A DNA stretch of 64,000 bases from Methylobacterium mesophilicum (GTDB lineage Bacteria > Pseudomonadota > Alphaproteobacteria > Rhizobiales > Beijerinckiaceae): the NCBI RefSeq assembly GCF_022179445.1, contig NZ_BPQU01000025.1:18261-82260 (forward strand), written 5' to 3'. The notes under the pieces were generated by a model. That model saw nothing but the letters and a program-made list of their open reading frames with translations. It searched no databases and had not been told where the DNA came from. A program made the position numbers and the translations under genes. Every line of letters begins with the position of its first letter. The first letter of the stretch is position 1. Below, piece after piece: positions 1-8,996 of this stretch.

Positions 1-108
1 CCCGTGACGGACGAGAAGGCGGTGCTGACGCCGGCGGACCTGACCCAGGACGGGGTGATCAAGCTGTCCTTCGGCAAGAAGCGGCACGTGCTGCTGCGGA
101 CGGCGTAG
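1..108 (+). CDS. C-terminal end of an unidentified protein (5' part outside window)
   Basis: Frame 1 is open from the window edge to a TAG at 106-108 and encodes the last 35 residues of a protein. The tail looks like a short beta-strand with basic residues (VIKLSFGKKRHVLLRTA). I do not recognise the family. The gene is convergent with tatC, and about 90 bases separate its stop from the 6S-like RNA. Codon use is typical of the window. Confidence 0.6.
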   Translation, partial: PVTDEKAVLTPADLTQDGVIKLSFGKKRHVLLRTA

Positions 109-196
109 GGCAAGATCGGGTTTCCAAAGGGCCTCCGGCCCAGCCCTTTCAGGATGTTGGGCTGAGGGCCAGGACACGGCGTCGAGCCGGTCTGCA

Positions 197-367
197 CCGC
201 CCCCCTTTCCCGGGCGCATGCAGCGCCAGCGGAATGCGACCCGGGACCCAGCACACCACTGCGCGAAGCGTCCGCCCGATCGACCTGTGCCGCTGGCGCG
301 GCGCTTCGTGTGCTCGGTCCCGGATCAGGTTCCGCTTCGCTTCACCTGCCCGGGAAAGGGGCGCGCG
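197..367 (+). ncRNA. ssrS: 6S RNA-like long rod-shaped hairpin (candidate ssrS)
   Basis: The arms of this 171-base element fold into one long imperfect hairpin. The closing stem pairs CCCCTTTCCCGGGC near 205 with GCCCGGGAAAGGGG near 349. A second stem pairs CCGGGACC..AGCACAC with GTGTGCT..GGTCCCGG. An asymmetric internal bulge lies between the two stems, and the inner part closes with CGAAGCG/CGCTTCG. The 3' half carries GTGCTCGGTCC, which resembles the conserved ATGCTCGGTCC of E. coli 6S RNA, and this sets the strand. 6S RNA mimics an open promoter and sequesters RNA polymerase sigma-70 holoenzyme. Size, rod shape and motif fit; boundaries are approximate. A large terminator or a repeat element is the alternative. 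Confidence 0.5.
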
Positions 368-469
368 TGAGCTGCTCAGGAGCGCTGATCCCACGACACG
401 CCCGTGGCCAAACACCTTGAAAGGGCTGGGTCCGTAACCGTTTGAAACCCGGACTTGTCGATCCGACCC

Positions 470-1270
470 TTACGGATCCAACCCTTCCGCGGCCCGACGT
501 GCCGCGCGCACCTTCTCCACCCGGGCCACCGAGAACACCGAGGCCTCGTAGAGGATCAGCATCGGCAGCGCGAGCGAGAGCTGGGAAATGACGTCCGGCG
601 GGGTCAACACCGCGGCCACGACGAAGACGAGAACGATCGCGTAGCGGCGCTTCTCGCGCAGGAAGGCTGCGTCGATGATGCCGATCTGGCCGAGCAGCGT
701 CAGGATCACCGGCAACTGGAACGCGATGCCGAAGGCGAAGATCAGCGTCATGATCAGCGAGAGATACTCGTCGACCTTGGGCAGCAGCTTGATCGTCGGC
801 TCGCCGGCCACGCCGACCTGCTGCAGCGACACCGAGAACTTGATCAGCAGCGGCATCGCCAGGAAGAACACCACCAGCGCGCCGAGGATGAAGAAGATCG
901 GCGTGGCCACGAGGTAGGGCAGGAACGCCTTGCGCTCGTTCCGGTACAGGCCCGGAGCCACGAAGGCGTAGATCTGCGTGGCGATCACCGGAAAGGCCAG
1001 GAACGCGGCGCCGAACACGCTGAGCTTGATGTTGGTGAACACCTGCTCGAGGAAGTGCGTCGCGATCAGCTCGGCGTTCTGGACCCCCACGATCGAGACG
1101 TAGGGATAGACCAGGATGTTGTAGATATCCCGGGAAAAGAAAAAGCAGCCGAAGAACATCACCACGAAGGCCGCCAGCGACTTGATCAGCCGCGCGCGCA
1201 ATTCGATCAGATGTTCGAGCAGCGGCGCCCGGGACGCTTCGATCTCGGCCTCGTCGGCGTCGCTCATCAT
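470..1270 (-). CDS. tatC: Sec-independent protein translocase subunit TatC
   Basis: TatC is the multispanning inner-membrane receptor that binds twin-arginine signal peptides and, with TatB and TatA, exports folded proteins. The 266-residue product begins with the family hallmark PLLEHLIELRARLIKSL and contains about six hydrophobic segments. The region around residues 85-115, with FLAFPVIATQIYAFVAPGLYRNERKAF split over a loop, is typical of TatC. It is the last gene of tatA-tatB-tatC, and its ATG overlaps the tatB stop (ATGATGA), so translation is probably coupled. A second ATG directly follows the first; either could be used. Confidence 0.95.
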   Translation of the reverse strand: MMSDADEAEIEASRAPLLEHLIELRARLIKSLAAFVVMFFGCFFFSRDIYNILVYPYVSIVGVQNAELIATHFLEQVFTNIKLSVFGAAFLAFPVIATQIYAFVAPGLYRNERKAFLPYLVATPIFFILGALVVFFLAMPLLIKFSVSLQQVGVAGEPTIKLLPKVDEYLSLIMTLIFAFGIAFQLPVILTLLGQIGIIDAAFLREKRRYAIVLVFVVAAVLTPPDVISQLSLALPMLILYEASVFSVARVEKVRAARRAAEGLDP

Positions 1271-1854
1271 CGGGCAGTGGCGCCGTTCTTCGGATCCAGG
1301 GGAGCGTCGTGCGGGGTCGGAGGTTCGGCCGGCGGCCCGTAGGGATCGTCGACCGAGCCGGGGACCGGGAGCGGGGCCTCGGGCGGGGCGGCGTGCGGCA
1401 CCGCGTCGGTATGCGGCGCAGCCTCGGCGGCAGCCGGCTCTGCGTTGGCCGGTGCGACCGCGTCCTGCTCGGCCTTGAGCTGCGCGGTGGCGTCGGCCAG
1501 GGAGCGCGCGTCCGCGGCCGGCTTCTCAGGGCCCAGGGGCTCGGAACCCTGGCGGGCGGCGACCCGGCCCTCGACCGCGCCTTTCAATTCGTCCCGGATC
1601 GTCTGGACCGGATTGAAGCCGGAACTCGCGGTACGGACCGTGTTGCGGATGCCGTCGACCTCCTTGCGGACTTCGTCGAGTTCGGCTTCGCGGATCGCCT
1701 CGTTGAACTGCATCTGAAACTCGCCGGCCATGCGGCGCAGTTTCGTGGTGATCTGCCCGACGGTGCGCAGCGCCTTCGGCAGGTCCTTCGGCCCGATGAC
1801 GATGAGGGCGACGCCGCCGATCAGCATCACCTCGCCCCAGCTCATGTCCAGCAT
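1267..1854 (-). CDS. tatB: Sec-independent protein translocase subunit TatB
   Basis: TatB has one N-terminal membrane helix (MSWGEVMLIGGVALIVIGP, the conserved glutamate in the helix followed by the Gly-Pro hinge), then an amphipathic helix (KDLPKALRTVGQITTKLRRM) and a long Ala/Pro-rich cytoplasmic tail. It works with TatC as the signal-peptide receptor. The tail beyond about residue 100 is of low complexity and longer than in E. coli, as is common in alphaproteobacteria. The gene lies between tatA and tatC; a start at the internal ATG (codon 4) is equally possible. Confidence 0.92.
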   Translation of the reverse strand: MLDMSWGEVMLIGGVALIVIGPKDLPKALRTVGQITTKLRRMAGEFQMQFNEAIREAELDEVRKEVDGIRNTVRTASSGFNPVQTIRDELKGAVEGRVAARQGSEPLGPEKPAADARSLADATAQLKAEQDAVAPANAEPAAAEAAPHTDAVPHAAPPEAPLPVPGSVDDPYGPPAEPPTPHDAPLDPKNGATAR

Positions 1855-1940
1855 GTCGTCGACGGTCCCGCTGCCCTGGGATCCGGACCTCGATCCGAAC
1901 CCCGTCAGGCTCTACACCACAGCGCGCGCCCTGACAGTCC

Positions 1941-2216
1941 TCAGACCGGCTTGCGCTCGCCGCCGGGCAGATGGCTCGCCGGAACCGCGGTCCCGGGGCT
2001 CGTCTCGGCGGTGTGGGGGATGGTGCGGACCGGCTCGTTCGGTGGAGCGACCGGCTGGCTGCTGGCCGGCGGCGTCTCGTCCTCGGCCATGCCCTTCTTG
2101 AACGCCTTGATGCCCTTGGCGACGTCGCCCATCAGGTCGGAGACCTTGCCGCGTCCGAACAGCAGCATGACGATGACGGCAACGATGACCCAGTGCCAGA
2201 TACTCATGCTGCCCAT
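1941..2216 (-). CDS. tatA: Sec-independent protein translocase subunit TatA
   Basis: TatA is the small pore-forming subunit of the twin-arginine translocase. The 91-residue product starts MGSMSIWHWVIVAVIVMLLFG, then has the FGRGK hinge and the amphipathic helix (VSDLMGDVAKGIKAFKKGM) that define the family. The frame is open further upstream, but I set the start at the ATG at 2216 because AGGAGG lies about five bases before it and the family begins there. It is the first gene of tatABC. Confidence 0.95.
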   Translation of the reverse strand: MGSMSIWHWVIVAVIVMLLFGRGKVSDLMGDVAKGIKAFKKGMAEDETPPASSQPVAPPNEPVRTIPHTAETSPGTAVPASHLPGGERKPV

Positions 2217-2388
2217 GGCAACCTCCTGCGTGCGCCCACCTGGCCGCGCCCACTTGCCTGCGCTCCCCTGAGGGAGCGGGACGCCACGACCGGTTGAAGA
2301 ATTCCGGGCGAACCTAGGGATCGGACCGCCCGAACACAAGCAGAGGCGGCATCAGGGACGGTGGATGCCCGCGGTGGAAGGCCGCGGA

Positions 2389-3396
2389 TCAGGCGGCGGT
2401 GGCGAGCGCGGCGGCGAACCGGGCCCGGGCTTCGGGCACGTCGAGCCCGTCGCCGGCGCGGTCCAGGCGGGCGAGCGCGGCTGCGGCCCGCCGGGCGGCT
2501 GCGCCGTCGAGGATTGGTGCCGCCTCGGCGACCGCCCGCATCTCGTCCATCGCGCCGTTGCAGTGCAGCCCGACATCGACCCCCGCCGCGAAGGCGGCCT
2601 CGGTGCGGTCGCGGAACGTGCCGGTGAGCGCGTGCATCGACAGGTCGTCGGTCATCAGCAGCCCGTCGAAGCCGATGGCGCCGCGGATCACGTCGCGGAT
2701 GACGGTCGCCGACTGGGTCGCCGGGCGGTCGGGATCGATGGCCGTGAAGACGACGTGGGCGCTCATCGCCATCGGCAGGTCGGCGAGCGCCTGGAACGGC
2801 CGGAAATCCTGGGCAGCCAGCGCCGCCAGGGTGGCTTCCACCACCGGCAGCCCATGATGGCTGTCGCAGGCGGCGCGGCCATGGCCGGGCACGTGCTTCA
2901 TCACCGGCAGGACGCCGCCGGCCATCAGGCCTTCCGCGACGGCCCGGCCGATCTCGGCCACCCGATCCGGGGTCGATCCGTAGGCCCGGTCGCCGATGAT
3001 GTCGTGCGAGCCCGAGGCCGGCACGTCCAGCACGGGGGCGCAATCGACGTTGATGCCGACCTCGGCGAGATCGTGGGCCATCAGCCGGGCCCCGAGCCGC
3101 GCGATCGCGGTGGCGCTTCCGTTCAGGCGACCGTAGCGCCCGCCCGCCGGGTAGGCCGGCCAGTGCGGCGGGCCCATGCGCTGGACCCGGCCGCCCTCCT
3201 GGTCGATCAGGATCGGGGCTGCGTCGGAGCCCAGGCAGTCCCGCAGCGACGCCGTCAGCGCCCGGACCTCGTCCGGCGTGCCGATGTTGCGCTTGAACAG
3301 GATGAAGCCCCAGGGCCGCACGTCCCGGAAGAAGGCGGCCTCCTCGACGGAGAGCGTCTTGCCGGCGCAGCCGAGGATCAGGGCACGGGCGGTCAT
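2389..3396 (-). CDS. nagZ: Beta-N-acetylhexosaminidase (glycoside hydrolase family 3)
   Basis: NagZ removes N-acetylglucosamine from cytoplasmic anhydro-muropeptides during peptidoglycan recycling. The 335-residue protein has no signal peptide and carries the family signature around residues 167-180 (KHVPGHG, then DSHHGLPVV), with the loop His and Asp used in catalysis. Early residues LIDQEGGRVQRMG are another GH3 landmark. It lies between the SPOR-domain gene and tatA, all on one strand. In many alphaproteobacteria scpA and scpB separate nagZ from tatA; here only 172 bases do. Confidence 0.93.
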   Translation of the reverse strand: MTARALILGCAGKTLSVEEAAFFRDVRPWGFILFKRNIGTPDEVRALTASLRDCLGSDAAPILIDQEGGRVQRMGPPHWPAYPAGGRYGRLNGSATAIARLGARLMAHDLAEVGINVDCAPVLDVPASGSHDIIGDRAYGSTPDRVAEIGRAVAEGLMAGGVLPVMKHVPGHGRAACDSHHGLPVVEATLAALAAQDFRPFQALADLPMAMSAHVVFTAIDPDRPATQSATVIRDVIRGAIGFDGLLMTDDLSMHALTGTFRDRTEAAFAAGVDVGLHCNGAMDEMRAVAEAAPILDGAAARRAAAALARLDRAGDGLDVPEARARFAAALATAA

Positions 3397-3705
3397 GCGG
3401 GGTTCTCGGTGGCCGCGCGGGTGCGGCGGAAGATCGATCGGGTTCGGCGAATCGGTGCTGGCAGAGTCGGACGGGAACAGGGAGCCGGCAAGGCGAAACC
3501 GCGGGGCCGCCTCGATGAAGACCGCCTCGGGGACCGAGTGTTGCGGGCGGGACTCGCGTGCACCGTCCCCTCAGCTTGGCCCCTCCCCGTCCGCTGGGGA
3601 GGGAAACACGCCTGGCCCCGGCCGTCGCTCACGTCCGGCGACGATGCGTGGACATCGTCTCGCGCTGGATCGCGAGCACCACCGGTGGCCGGCGTTACCG
3701 CGACC
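3397..3705. other. Intergenic region between the SPOR gene and nagZ with one hairpin
   Basis: I see no convincing gene in these 309 bases. A GC-rich hairpin (CCTCCCC, 7-base loop, GGGGAGG) sits at 3582-3603. It lies downstream of the SPOR gene on the minus strand, so it may act as a terminator or attenuator, although no T-run follows it. Reading frames crossing this region look like shadows. Confidence 0.5.
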
Positions 3706-5061
3706 TCAGTTCTTGGCCACGAAGCACTGCCCGCCTTCGCCCTGCAGGGTGCTGCACAGGCTGGTCGCCTCATTCTTGGCCAGCGGCCCGACGCGGACGC
3801 GGAAGATCGTCTTGCCGTTGACCTCGGCCTGGCGGATCAGCTCGGGCTTGCCGGCGAGGCCGCTGTACTTGGCCTGCATCTGCTTGAGCGCCGCCTTCGC
3901 CTCGGCGGCGGAGCTGCGGACGCCGAGCTGGACCGAGAACCCGCCGACCGAACCGGTCTTGACGGTGTCGTCGACGGCGTCCGGCGCGTCCGGGGCCGGC
4001 GTGGCCACCGTGGCGACCCGCTGCGCGGCCTTCGGGGCCGGCTTGACGGCGACGGACTTCGGCGGGGCGGCATCGGCCGCCATGGAATTCGGCGCGGCCT
4101 GGACCGGCTCGGGATCCGGCGCCGCCAGGGAGGCGGCGGCCTGGCGGCCGGGCTTGGACTTGGTCTGGGGCGGCTCGTCGGTGGGCAACACCATGGTCGG
4201 GATCGGGGCCGGCGCGGCGTCGGCCTGGGCCTCGCGCTGGACCGGCGCGGGAGGGGCCTCCGGCTTCACCGCGACGGTGCGGACCCGGCGCGGCTCGCCG
4301 AACGCCTCGAACGGGCCGTTACCAGGCGTGGTGCCGCTCTGCGCACCGCCGGCAGGACCGGTCCCCTGCGCCGCGCGGGCCGCCTCGGCGACGTCGATGG
4401 GCTGCTCCTCGCGGTTGACGATCTTGATCTGGCCTTCCTTGGTCTTGCCCTTGGTGTCGTAGATCTGCCGGTTCTGGTCCGGGATCTCGACGCCGTCGGC
4501 GACCTTCGGGGCGACCTTGAGCGGGGTCGAATCGGCCTGGACCACCGGCACGCCGCCGGCGCCGCCCGAACCCTGCAGGCCCCTGTAGGTGAGCGCCCCC
4601 GTCACCGCCACGGCGACGATGGCGATGCCGGCGCCGACGGAGGCCAGGCGGCGGCGCGGGTTCACCCGGCGCAGGGTGCGGCCGTCCGCGTAGTCCGACG
4701 CGGCGGGCTCCTGCGGATCCACGGCTTCCGCGCCGTACGCGACCGGCTCCTCGTGGGTGTCGCGCTCCACCGAGGCCAGGTACTGGTCGAAGGCGTCGGC
4801 GGGGTTCGGCTTGGCCGGCTCGGCGGCGAAACTCGGCTCGACCCGGCCGTCCCAGCCGGCCTGCGGTTGTGCGGGCGCCGCGCCACGCATCTCGTCGCGG
4901 GCCGCAAGAAGCGCGCGGAAGGGGTCGTCCTGTCCGACGATCCGCGCCAGCTCGGCCAGCGGATCGGGCTTGGCGCCACCCGAGGCGACGCGCCCCTGCT
5001 CCTGACGCAGATCGCGCGCGAGGGCGTCCAAATCGACCTGAGCGCGCGAAGCGTTCGTCAT
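3706..5061 (-). CDS. SPOR-domain inner-membrane protein
   Basis: The protein has 451 residues: an acidic cytoplasmic N-terminus, one membrane segment near residues 142-162 (RRRLASVGAGIAIVAVAVTG), a long Pro/Ala-rich periplasmic linker, and a C-terminal SPOR domain (about residues 375-451, starting GGFSVQLGVRSSAAEAKAAL). SPOR domains bind denuded peptidoglycan glycan strands at the septum, so a cell-division or envelope role is likely. The order argS - SPOR - nagZ is usual in Rhizobiales. The linker is low-complexity and its length is not informative. Confidence 0.9.
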   Translation of the reverse strand: MTNASRAQVDLDALARDLRQEQGRVASGGAKPDPLAELARIVGQDDPFRALLAARDEMRGAAPAQPQAGWDGRVEPSFAAEPAKPNPADAFDQYLASVERDTHEEPVAYGAEAVDPQEPAASDYADGRTLRRVNPRRRLASVGAGIAIVAVAVTGALTYRGLQGSGGAGGVPVVQADSTPLKVAPKVADGVEIPDQNRQIYDTKGKTKEGQIKIVNREEQPIDVAEAARAAQGTGPAGGAQSGTTPGNGPFEAFGEPRRVRTVAVKPEAPPAPVQREAQADAAPAPIPTMVLPTDEPPQTKSKPGRQAAASLAAPDPEPVQAAPNSMAADAAPPKSVAVKPAPKAAQRVATVATPAPDAPDAVDDTVKTGSVGGFSVQLGVRSSAAEAKAALKQMQAKYSGLAGKPELIRQAEVNGKTIFRVRVGPLAKNEATSLCSTLQGEGGQCFVAKN

Positions 5062-5110
5062 GGCAGCATCCTCACATCACGGCCGGTCACCGGCCCGATG
5101 CATATCGAGC

Positions 5111-6862
5111 CTATCGCATCTCATCCGGCGCGGTCACACCGAGCACTGCGAGGCCGGCCGCGAGGGTACTCCGGAGAGCCTCGACGAGCGCCAGCCGCGC
5201 CCAGGTCGACTTTCGTTCGGTTGCATTAACAAACCGTAATTGCGGCAAGTCTTTGCCCTTGTTCCATAAAGTATGAAGCGCGGCCGCCATTTCATAGAGG
5301 TGGAATGCGATCCGGTGCGGCTCGTGCGCCACGGCCGCCGATTCGAGGACGCGGGGATACTGGGCGACCAGCCGCATCACCTCGATCTCGCCGGGATCGG
5401 TCAGGAGGTCGAAATCGGCCTCGCGCAGCAACGCTGCCGGCGAAAGGTCGGCGCCAGGGAAAGCCTCGCGCGCCTGCCGCTGCACCGAGCGGACGCGGGC
5501 ATGGGCGTACTGGACGTAGAAGACCGGGTTGTCCTTCGACTGCTCGACTACCTTGGCGAGGTCGAAATCGAGGGTCGCGTCGTTCTTCCGGTAGAGCATC
5601 ATGAACCGGATCGCGTCGCGGCCGACCTCGTCGATCACGTCGCGCAGGGTCACGAACTCGCCGGCCCGCTTCGACATCTTCACGGGTTCGCCCGCGCGCA
5701 ACAGCCGCACCAGCTGGCAGAGCTTCACGTCGAGCGTCGCCTTGCCGTCGCTGACCGCCTTCACGGCCGCCTGCATGCGCTTGACGTAGCCGCCGTGGTC
5801 GGCGCCGAGCACGTCGATCAGCTCGGTGGCGCCCGCAAGGTACTTCGCGCGGTGGTAGGCGATGTCGGAGGCGAAGTAGGTGTAGGACCCGTCCGACTTC
5901 AGCAGCGGACGGTCGTTGTCGTCGCCGAAATCCTTGGTCCGGAACAGCGTCTGCTCGCGGTCCTCCCAATCTTCGGGCAACTGGCCCTTGGGCGGCGGCA
6001 GGCGGCCCTCGTAGACGAGCCCGCGCTCGCGCAGCTCCTGGAGCAGGGCCTTCACGGCGCCGCTCTGCTGCAGCGTCCGCTCGGAGAAGAACACGTCGTG
6101 CCGGATGCCGATCGCCGCGAGGTCGGCCCGGATCATGTCCATCATCATGGCGAGGGCCGTTTCGCGCACGGCGGGGAGCCATTCGGACTCCGGCCGGTCG
6201 AGGAGCGCGCGGCCGTGAGTCTCGGCGAGGTGGACGCCGACGGGCTTGAGGTAATCGCCCGGATAGAGCCCTTCGGCGATCGCGAACGGCTCGCCCAGCG
6301 CCTCGCGGTAACGCTGGTAGGCGGATCGGGCCAGGACATCGACCTGGGCGCCGGCGTCGTTGATGTAATATTCCCGCGTCACCTGGCGGCCGGCCGCGAC
6401 CAGGAGGTTGCACAGGGCGTCGCCGAACACCGCGCCGCGGCCGTGGCCGACATGCATCGGTCCGGTGGGGTTGGCCGAGACGTACTCGACGTTGATCGCT
6501 CCCCCGGGGAGCTGGGCGCGGCCGAACTGCTCGGGGTCCGCGAGCGCGCTGCGGATCACATCCTGGAAGATCCCGGGCGCGAGCCGAAGGTTGATGAAGC
6601 CCGGGCCCGCGACGCCGGCCTCCAGGATGCGCGGGTCGGCGCGTAGTTCCGCGGCCAGGGCCTCCCCCAGGGCCTTCGGGTTGGTCCGTGCCTCCTTGGC
6701 CAGGACCAGCGCGGCGTTCGTGGCCAGGTCGCCATGCGTCGTGTCGCGCGGCGGCTCGACGACGACGCGGCCGAGGTCGAGGCCCTGGGGCAGCTGGCCG
6801 GCGCGGGTCAGCGCCTCCACGGCCTCGCGCACACGCGCCTCGAACAGGGCGAAGATGTTCAT
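5111..6862 (-). CDS. argS: Arginyl-tRNA synthetase
   Basis: ArgRS charges tRNA-Arg with arginine in an ATP-dependent reaction. The 583-residue product has the N-terminal Add1 domain (NIFALFEARVREAVEAL), the HIGH-class motif as HVGHGRGAVFGD near residue 135, a KMSK-like motif (KMSKRAGEFVTL) near residue 395, and the C-terminal anticodon-binding DALR domain ending in VLGVTAPDEMR. Length matches the bacterial family. It is the first gene of the argS-SPOR-nagZ series. Confidence 0.97.
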   Translation of the reverse strand: MNIFALFEARVREAVEALTRAGQLPQGLDLGRVVVEPPRDTTHGDLATNAALVLAKEARTNPKALGEALAAELRADPRILEAGVAGPGFINLRLAPGIFQDVIRSALADPEQFGRAQLPGGAINVEYVSANPTGPMHVGHGRGAVFGDALCNLLVAAGRQVTREYYINDAGAQVDVLARSAYQRYREALGEPFAIAEGLYPGDYLKPVGVHLAETHGRALLDRPESEWLPAVRETALAMMMDMIRADLAAIGIRHDVFFSERTLQQSGAVKALLQELRERGLVYEGRLPPPKGQLPEDWEDREQTLFRTKDFGDDNDRPLLKSDGSYTYFASDIAYHRAKYLAGATELIDVLGADHGGYVKRMQAAVKAVSDGKATLDVKLCQLVRLLRAGEPVKMSKRAGEFVTLRDVIDEVGRDAIRFMMLYRKNDATLDFDLAKVVEQSKDNPVFYVQYAHARVRSVQRQAREAFPGADLSPAALLREADFDLLTDPGEIEVMRLVAQYPRVLESAAVAHEPHRIAFHLYEMAAALHTLWNKGKDLPQLRFVNATERKSTWARLALVEALRSTLAAGLAVLGVTAPDEMR

Positions 6863-7152
6863 CGGTCTCGGTCTCGCTCGCGCGGGGATGCTGCCGCAGG
6901 GCCGTCTCGGCCCGCGCCCGCCGGGAGCCGTCTAGCAAGGGGGCGGGAGAGTGTCACGGCGGCGACGCGGGCCGGCCGGCCCGCGGAGCAAGCCGGCGTT
7001 AACCGCGCCACCGGAACGAGCTGGCATTCGGCGGGAACAGCGCAGTTTATCCCCACGCGATGACTACCGACGCCCACCGGACCATCTTGTCTTGGGTCGC
7101 GAGAGTCTATGTGATCGACAAGATCGCAAAATTCTCGATCTTGGAGATCTTC

Positions 7153-7569
7153 ATGAAGACCTTGATGTTGGCCGGCGCGGCGCTCTGCGCGGTAGCCCTG
7201 GCGGCCCCGAGCGCCGAGGCAAGGGGCTTCCGGGGCGGCGGCTTCCACGGCGGTTACGGCGGCTATCACGGCGGCTTCGCCGGGCGCGGCGGTTACGGCC
7301 GCGGCTTCGGCTATGGCCGCGGCTACGGGTATCGCGGCGGCTACGGGCGCGGCCTCGGCTACGGGTTGGCCGGCGCGGGCATCGGCCTGGGTCTCGGGCT
7401 CGCGGCCGGCAGTTTGTACGGCGGCTATGGCGGAGGCGGCGGCTATGGCTACGGCTATCCCGCGGCCTACGGCGGGTACGACTACGCCTACCCGGCCGCC
7501 TATGGCGGTTACGGCGGGTACGGCTCCGGTGGCTGCTACGGCAGCTTCACCTGCGGCTGCGGCTGCTGA
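7153..7569 (+). CDS. Small secreted Gly/Tyr-rich protein
   Basis: The 138-residue product has a clear signal peptide (MKTLMLAGAALCAVALAAPSAEA, cleavage probably after AEA) and a mature part made almost entirely of Gly, Tyr, Arg and Ala in GGYGG/GYGRG-type repeats, ending in a Cys-rich tail (SFTCGCGC). I start at the ATG at 7153 because GGAG lies about six bases upstream and the signal peptide begins there. Such proteins are common in Methylobacterium and usually unassigned; a surface or envelope role is only a guess. The repeats make homology searches unreliable. Confidence 0.75.
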   Translation: MKTLMLAGAALCAVALAAPSAEARGFRGGGFHGGYGGYHGGFAGRGGYGRGFGYGRGYGYRGGYGRGLGYGLAGAGIGLGLGLAAGSLYGGYGGGGGYGYGYPAAYGGYDYAYPAAYGGYGGYGSGGCYGSFTCGCGC

Positions 7570-7593
7570 TCGCCCGCGCGTCCTCGCCGGACC

Positions 7594-8862
7594 TCACGGT
7601 TCGGCGAGGGGCAGGCCGCGGCTCGGCAACTCCCAGTGGAGGTCGGGCGTGGTCGGATAGAGCTTGCGATGGGCCAGCACCGCGTAGGTGTCGGTCATGC
7701 CGGCGATGTAGTCGGCCACACGCCGGGCGATGCGCCCTTCGGGTGCGTCCGCCAGGCCGGCGCTCCACTCCTCGGGCATCCGCTCCGGCGCGGCCGTGAA
7801 CGCCGCGAACAGGTCGTTGACGATCGCGTCGGCCTTCTTGCGCACCGCCACGACCCCCGGATGCCGGTACATCCGGGCCCAGAGGAACCGCATGATCTCG
7901 GCGTCGGCCTCCGCGATGGCCGGCGAGAACACGATGACCGGCTCGGACGCGTGGCGGATGTCCTCGACGCGTGCGGGACTCAGCGCGGCGATCCGGCGGC
8001 CGCCCTCGCGGATCACGTCTTCCACGAAGCGGGTGATGACGCGCCGGGCCAGCTCGTGGATGACGCGCGACGGGTCCAGGCCCGGATGCAGCCGGTCGAT
8101 CTCGTCGAGGATGTCGGCCAGGAACGGCACGGCGCGCAGCTCCGGGATCTCGAACAGGCCCGCCCGCAGGCCGTCGTCGAGGTCGTGCGCCGCGTAGGCG
8201 ATGTCGTCGGCGAGCGACGCCGCCTGCGCCTCCGGGCCGGCCTGGCTCCACAGGTCCAGCGGGTTCAGGGCGTCATATTCCAGGATGGCGGCCGGGATGC
8301 CGCGCGCGGCGTAGCGCGCCGTCGGCTTGCCGCCCTCGGTGAGCAGCGGGCCGTTGTGCTTCACCAGCCCCTCCAGGGTTTCCCAGGCGAGGTTCAGCCC
8401 GTCGAAACCGGCGTAGCGCCGTTCGAGCCGCGTGACGATGCGCAGGGCTTGAGCGTTGTGATCGAACCCGCCATGGGCCGCCATGCAGGCCTCCAGCGCA
8501 TCCTCGCCGGTATGGCCGAAGCAGGTGTGGCCGAGGTCGTGGCTCAGCGCCAGGGCTTCGGCCAGATCCTCGTCGAGGCCCAGCGCCCGGGCGAGCGCCC
8601 GCGCGATCTGGCTGACCTCGAGGGTGTGGGTCAGGCGGGTGCGGTAATGATCGCCCTCGTGGTGCACGAAGACCTGGGTCTTGTGCTTCAGGCGGCGGAA
8701 CGCCGTGGAGTGGATGATCCGGTCCCGGTCGCGCTGGAAGTCGCTGCGGGTCGGCGAGGAGGCCTCCGCGATCAGCCGTCCGCGCGTCCGCGCCGGATCC
8801 GTGGCGTAGGCCGCCCGCCAGCGCTCACCGTTCGGCCGCACGGCGCCCATCCTCGATCTCAC
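7594..8862 (-). CDS. dgt: dGTPase-like deoxynucleoside triphosphate triphosphohydrolase
   Basis: The 422-residue protein has the HD-domain metal ligands of the Dgt family: RTRLTHTLEV near residue 72, ALSHDLGHTCFGHTGEDAL near residues 105-123 and a downstream DDIAYAAHDLDDG. These enzymes hydrolyse dNTPs to deoxynucleosides and triphosphate. The YRTRLTHTLEVSQIARALARALGL stretch, split over the helix, is typical of the deoxyguanosinetriphosphate triphosphohydrolase-like subfamily. The assigned start is GTG at 8862; an ATG at 8850 is an alternative. It is divergent from erpA, an arrangement I recall from Rhizobiales. Confidence 0.92.
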   Translation of the reverse strand: MRSRMGAVRPNGERWRAAYATDPARTRGRLIAEASSPTRSDFQRDRDRIIHSTAFRRLKHKTQVFVHHEGDHYRTRLTHTLEVSQIARALARALGLDEDLAEALALSHDLGHTCFGHTGEDALEACMAAHGGFDHNAQALRIVTRLERRYAGFDGLNLAWETLEGLVKHNGPLLTEGGKPTARYAARGIPAAILEYDALNPLDLWSQAGPEAQAASLADDIAYAAHDLDDGLRAGLFEIPELRAVPFLADILDEIDRLHPGLDPSRVIHELARRVITRFVEDVIREGGRRIAALSPARVEDIRHASEPVIVFSPAIAEADAEIMRFLWARMYRHPGVVAVRKKADAIVNDLFAAFTAAPERMPEEWSAGLADAPEGRIARRVADYIAGMTDTYAVLAHRKLYPTTPDLHWELPSRGLPLAEP

Positions 8863-8996
8863 GCAGCCTGATCATGACCCCTCCCCGCCCGGCGCGTTGC
8901 GGCGCGGGCCTCGAACCCATATCTTGTGGGCTTAGGCGGGCTCGGCAACAGCCGGGCGACGCCGTCCACCGAACAGCTGCGTGGCCAGAGCTAAAG

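Noticed and set aside
2365..5229. A 954-codon open frame on the + strand across nagZ, the SPOR gene and the start of argS
   Set aside because: It is antisense to three well-supported genes. High GC makes the frame opposite real genes stay open; its Arg/Gly/His-rich product is typical of such shadows.
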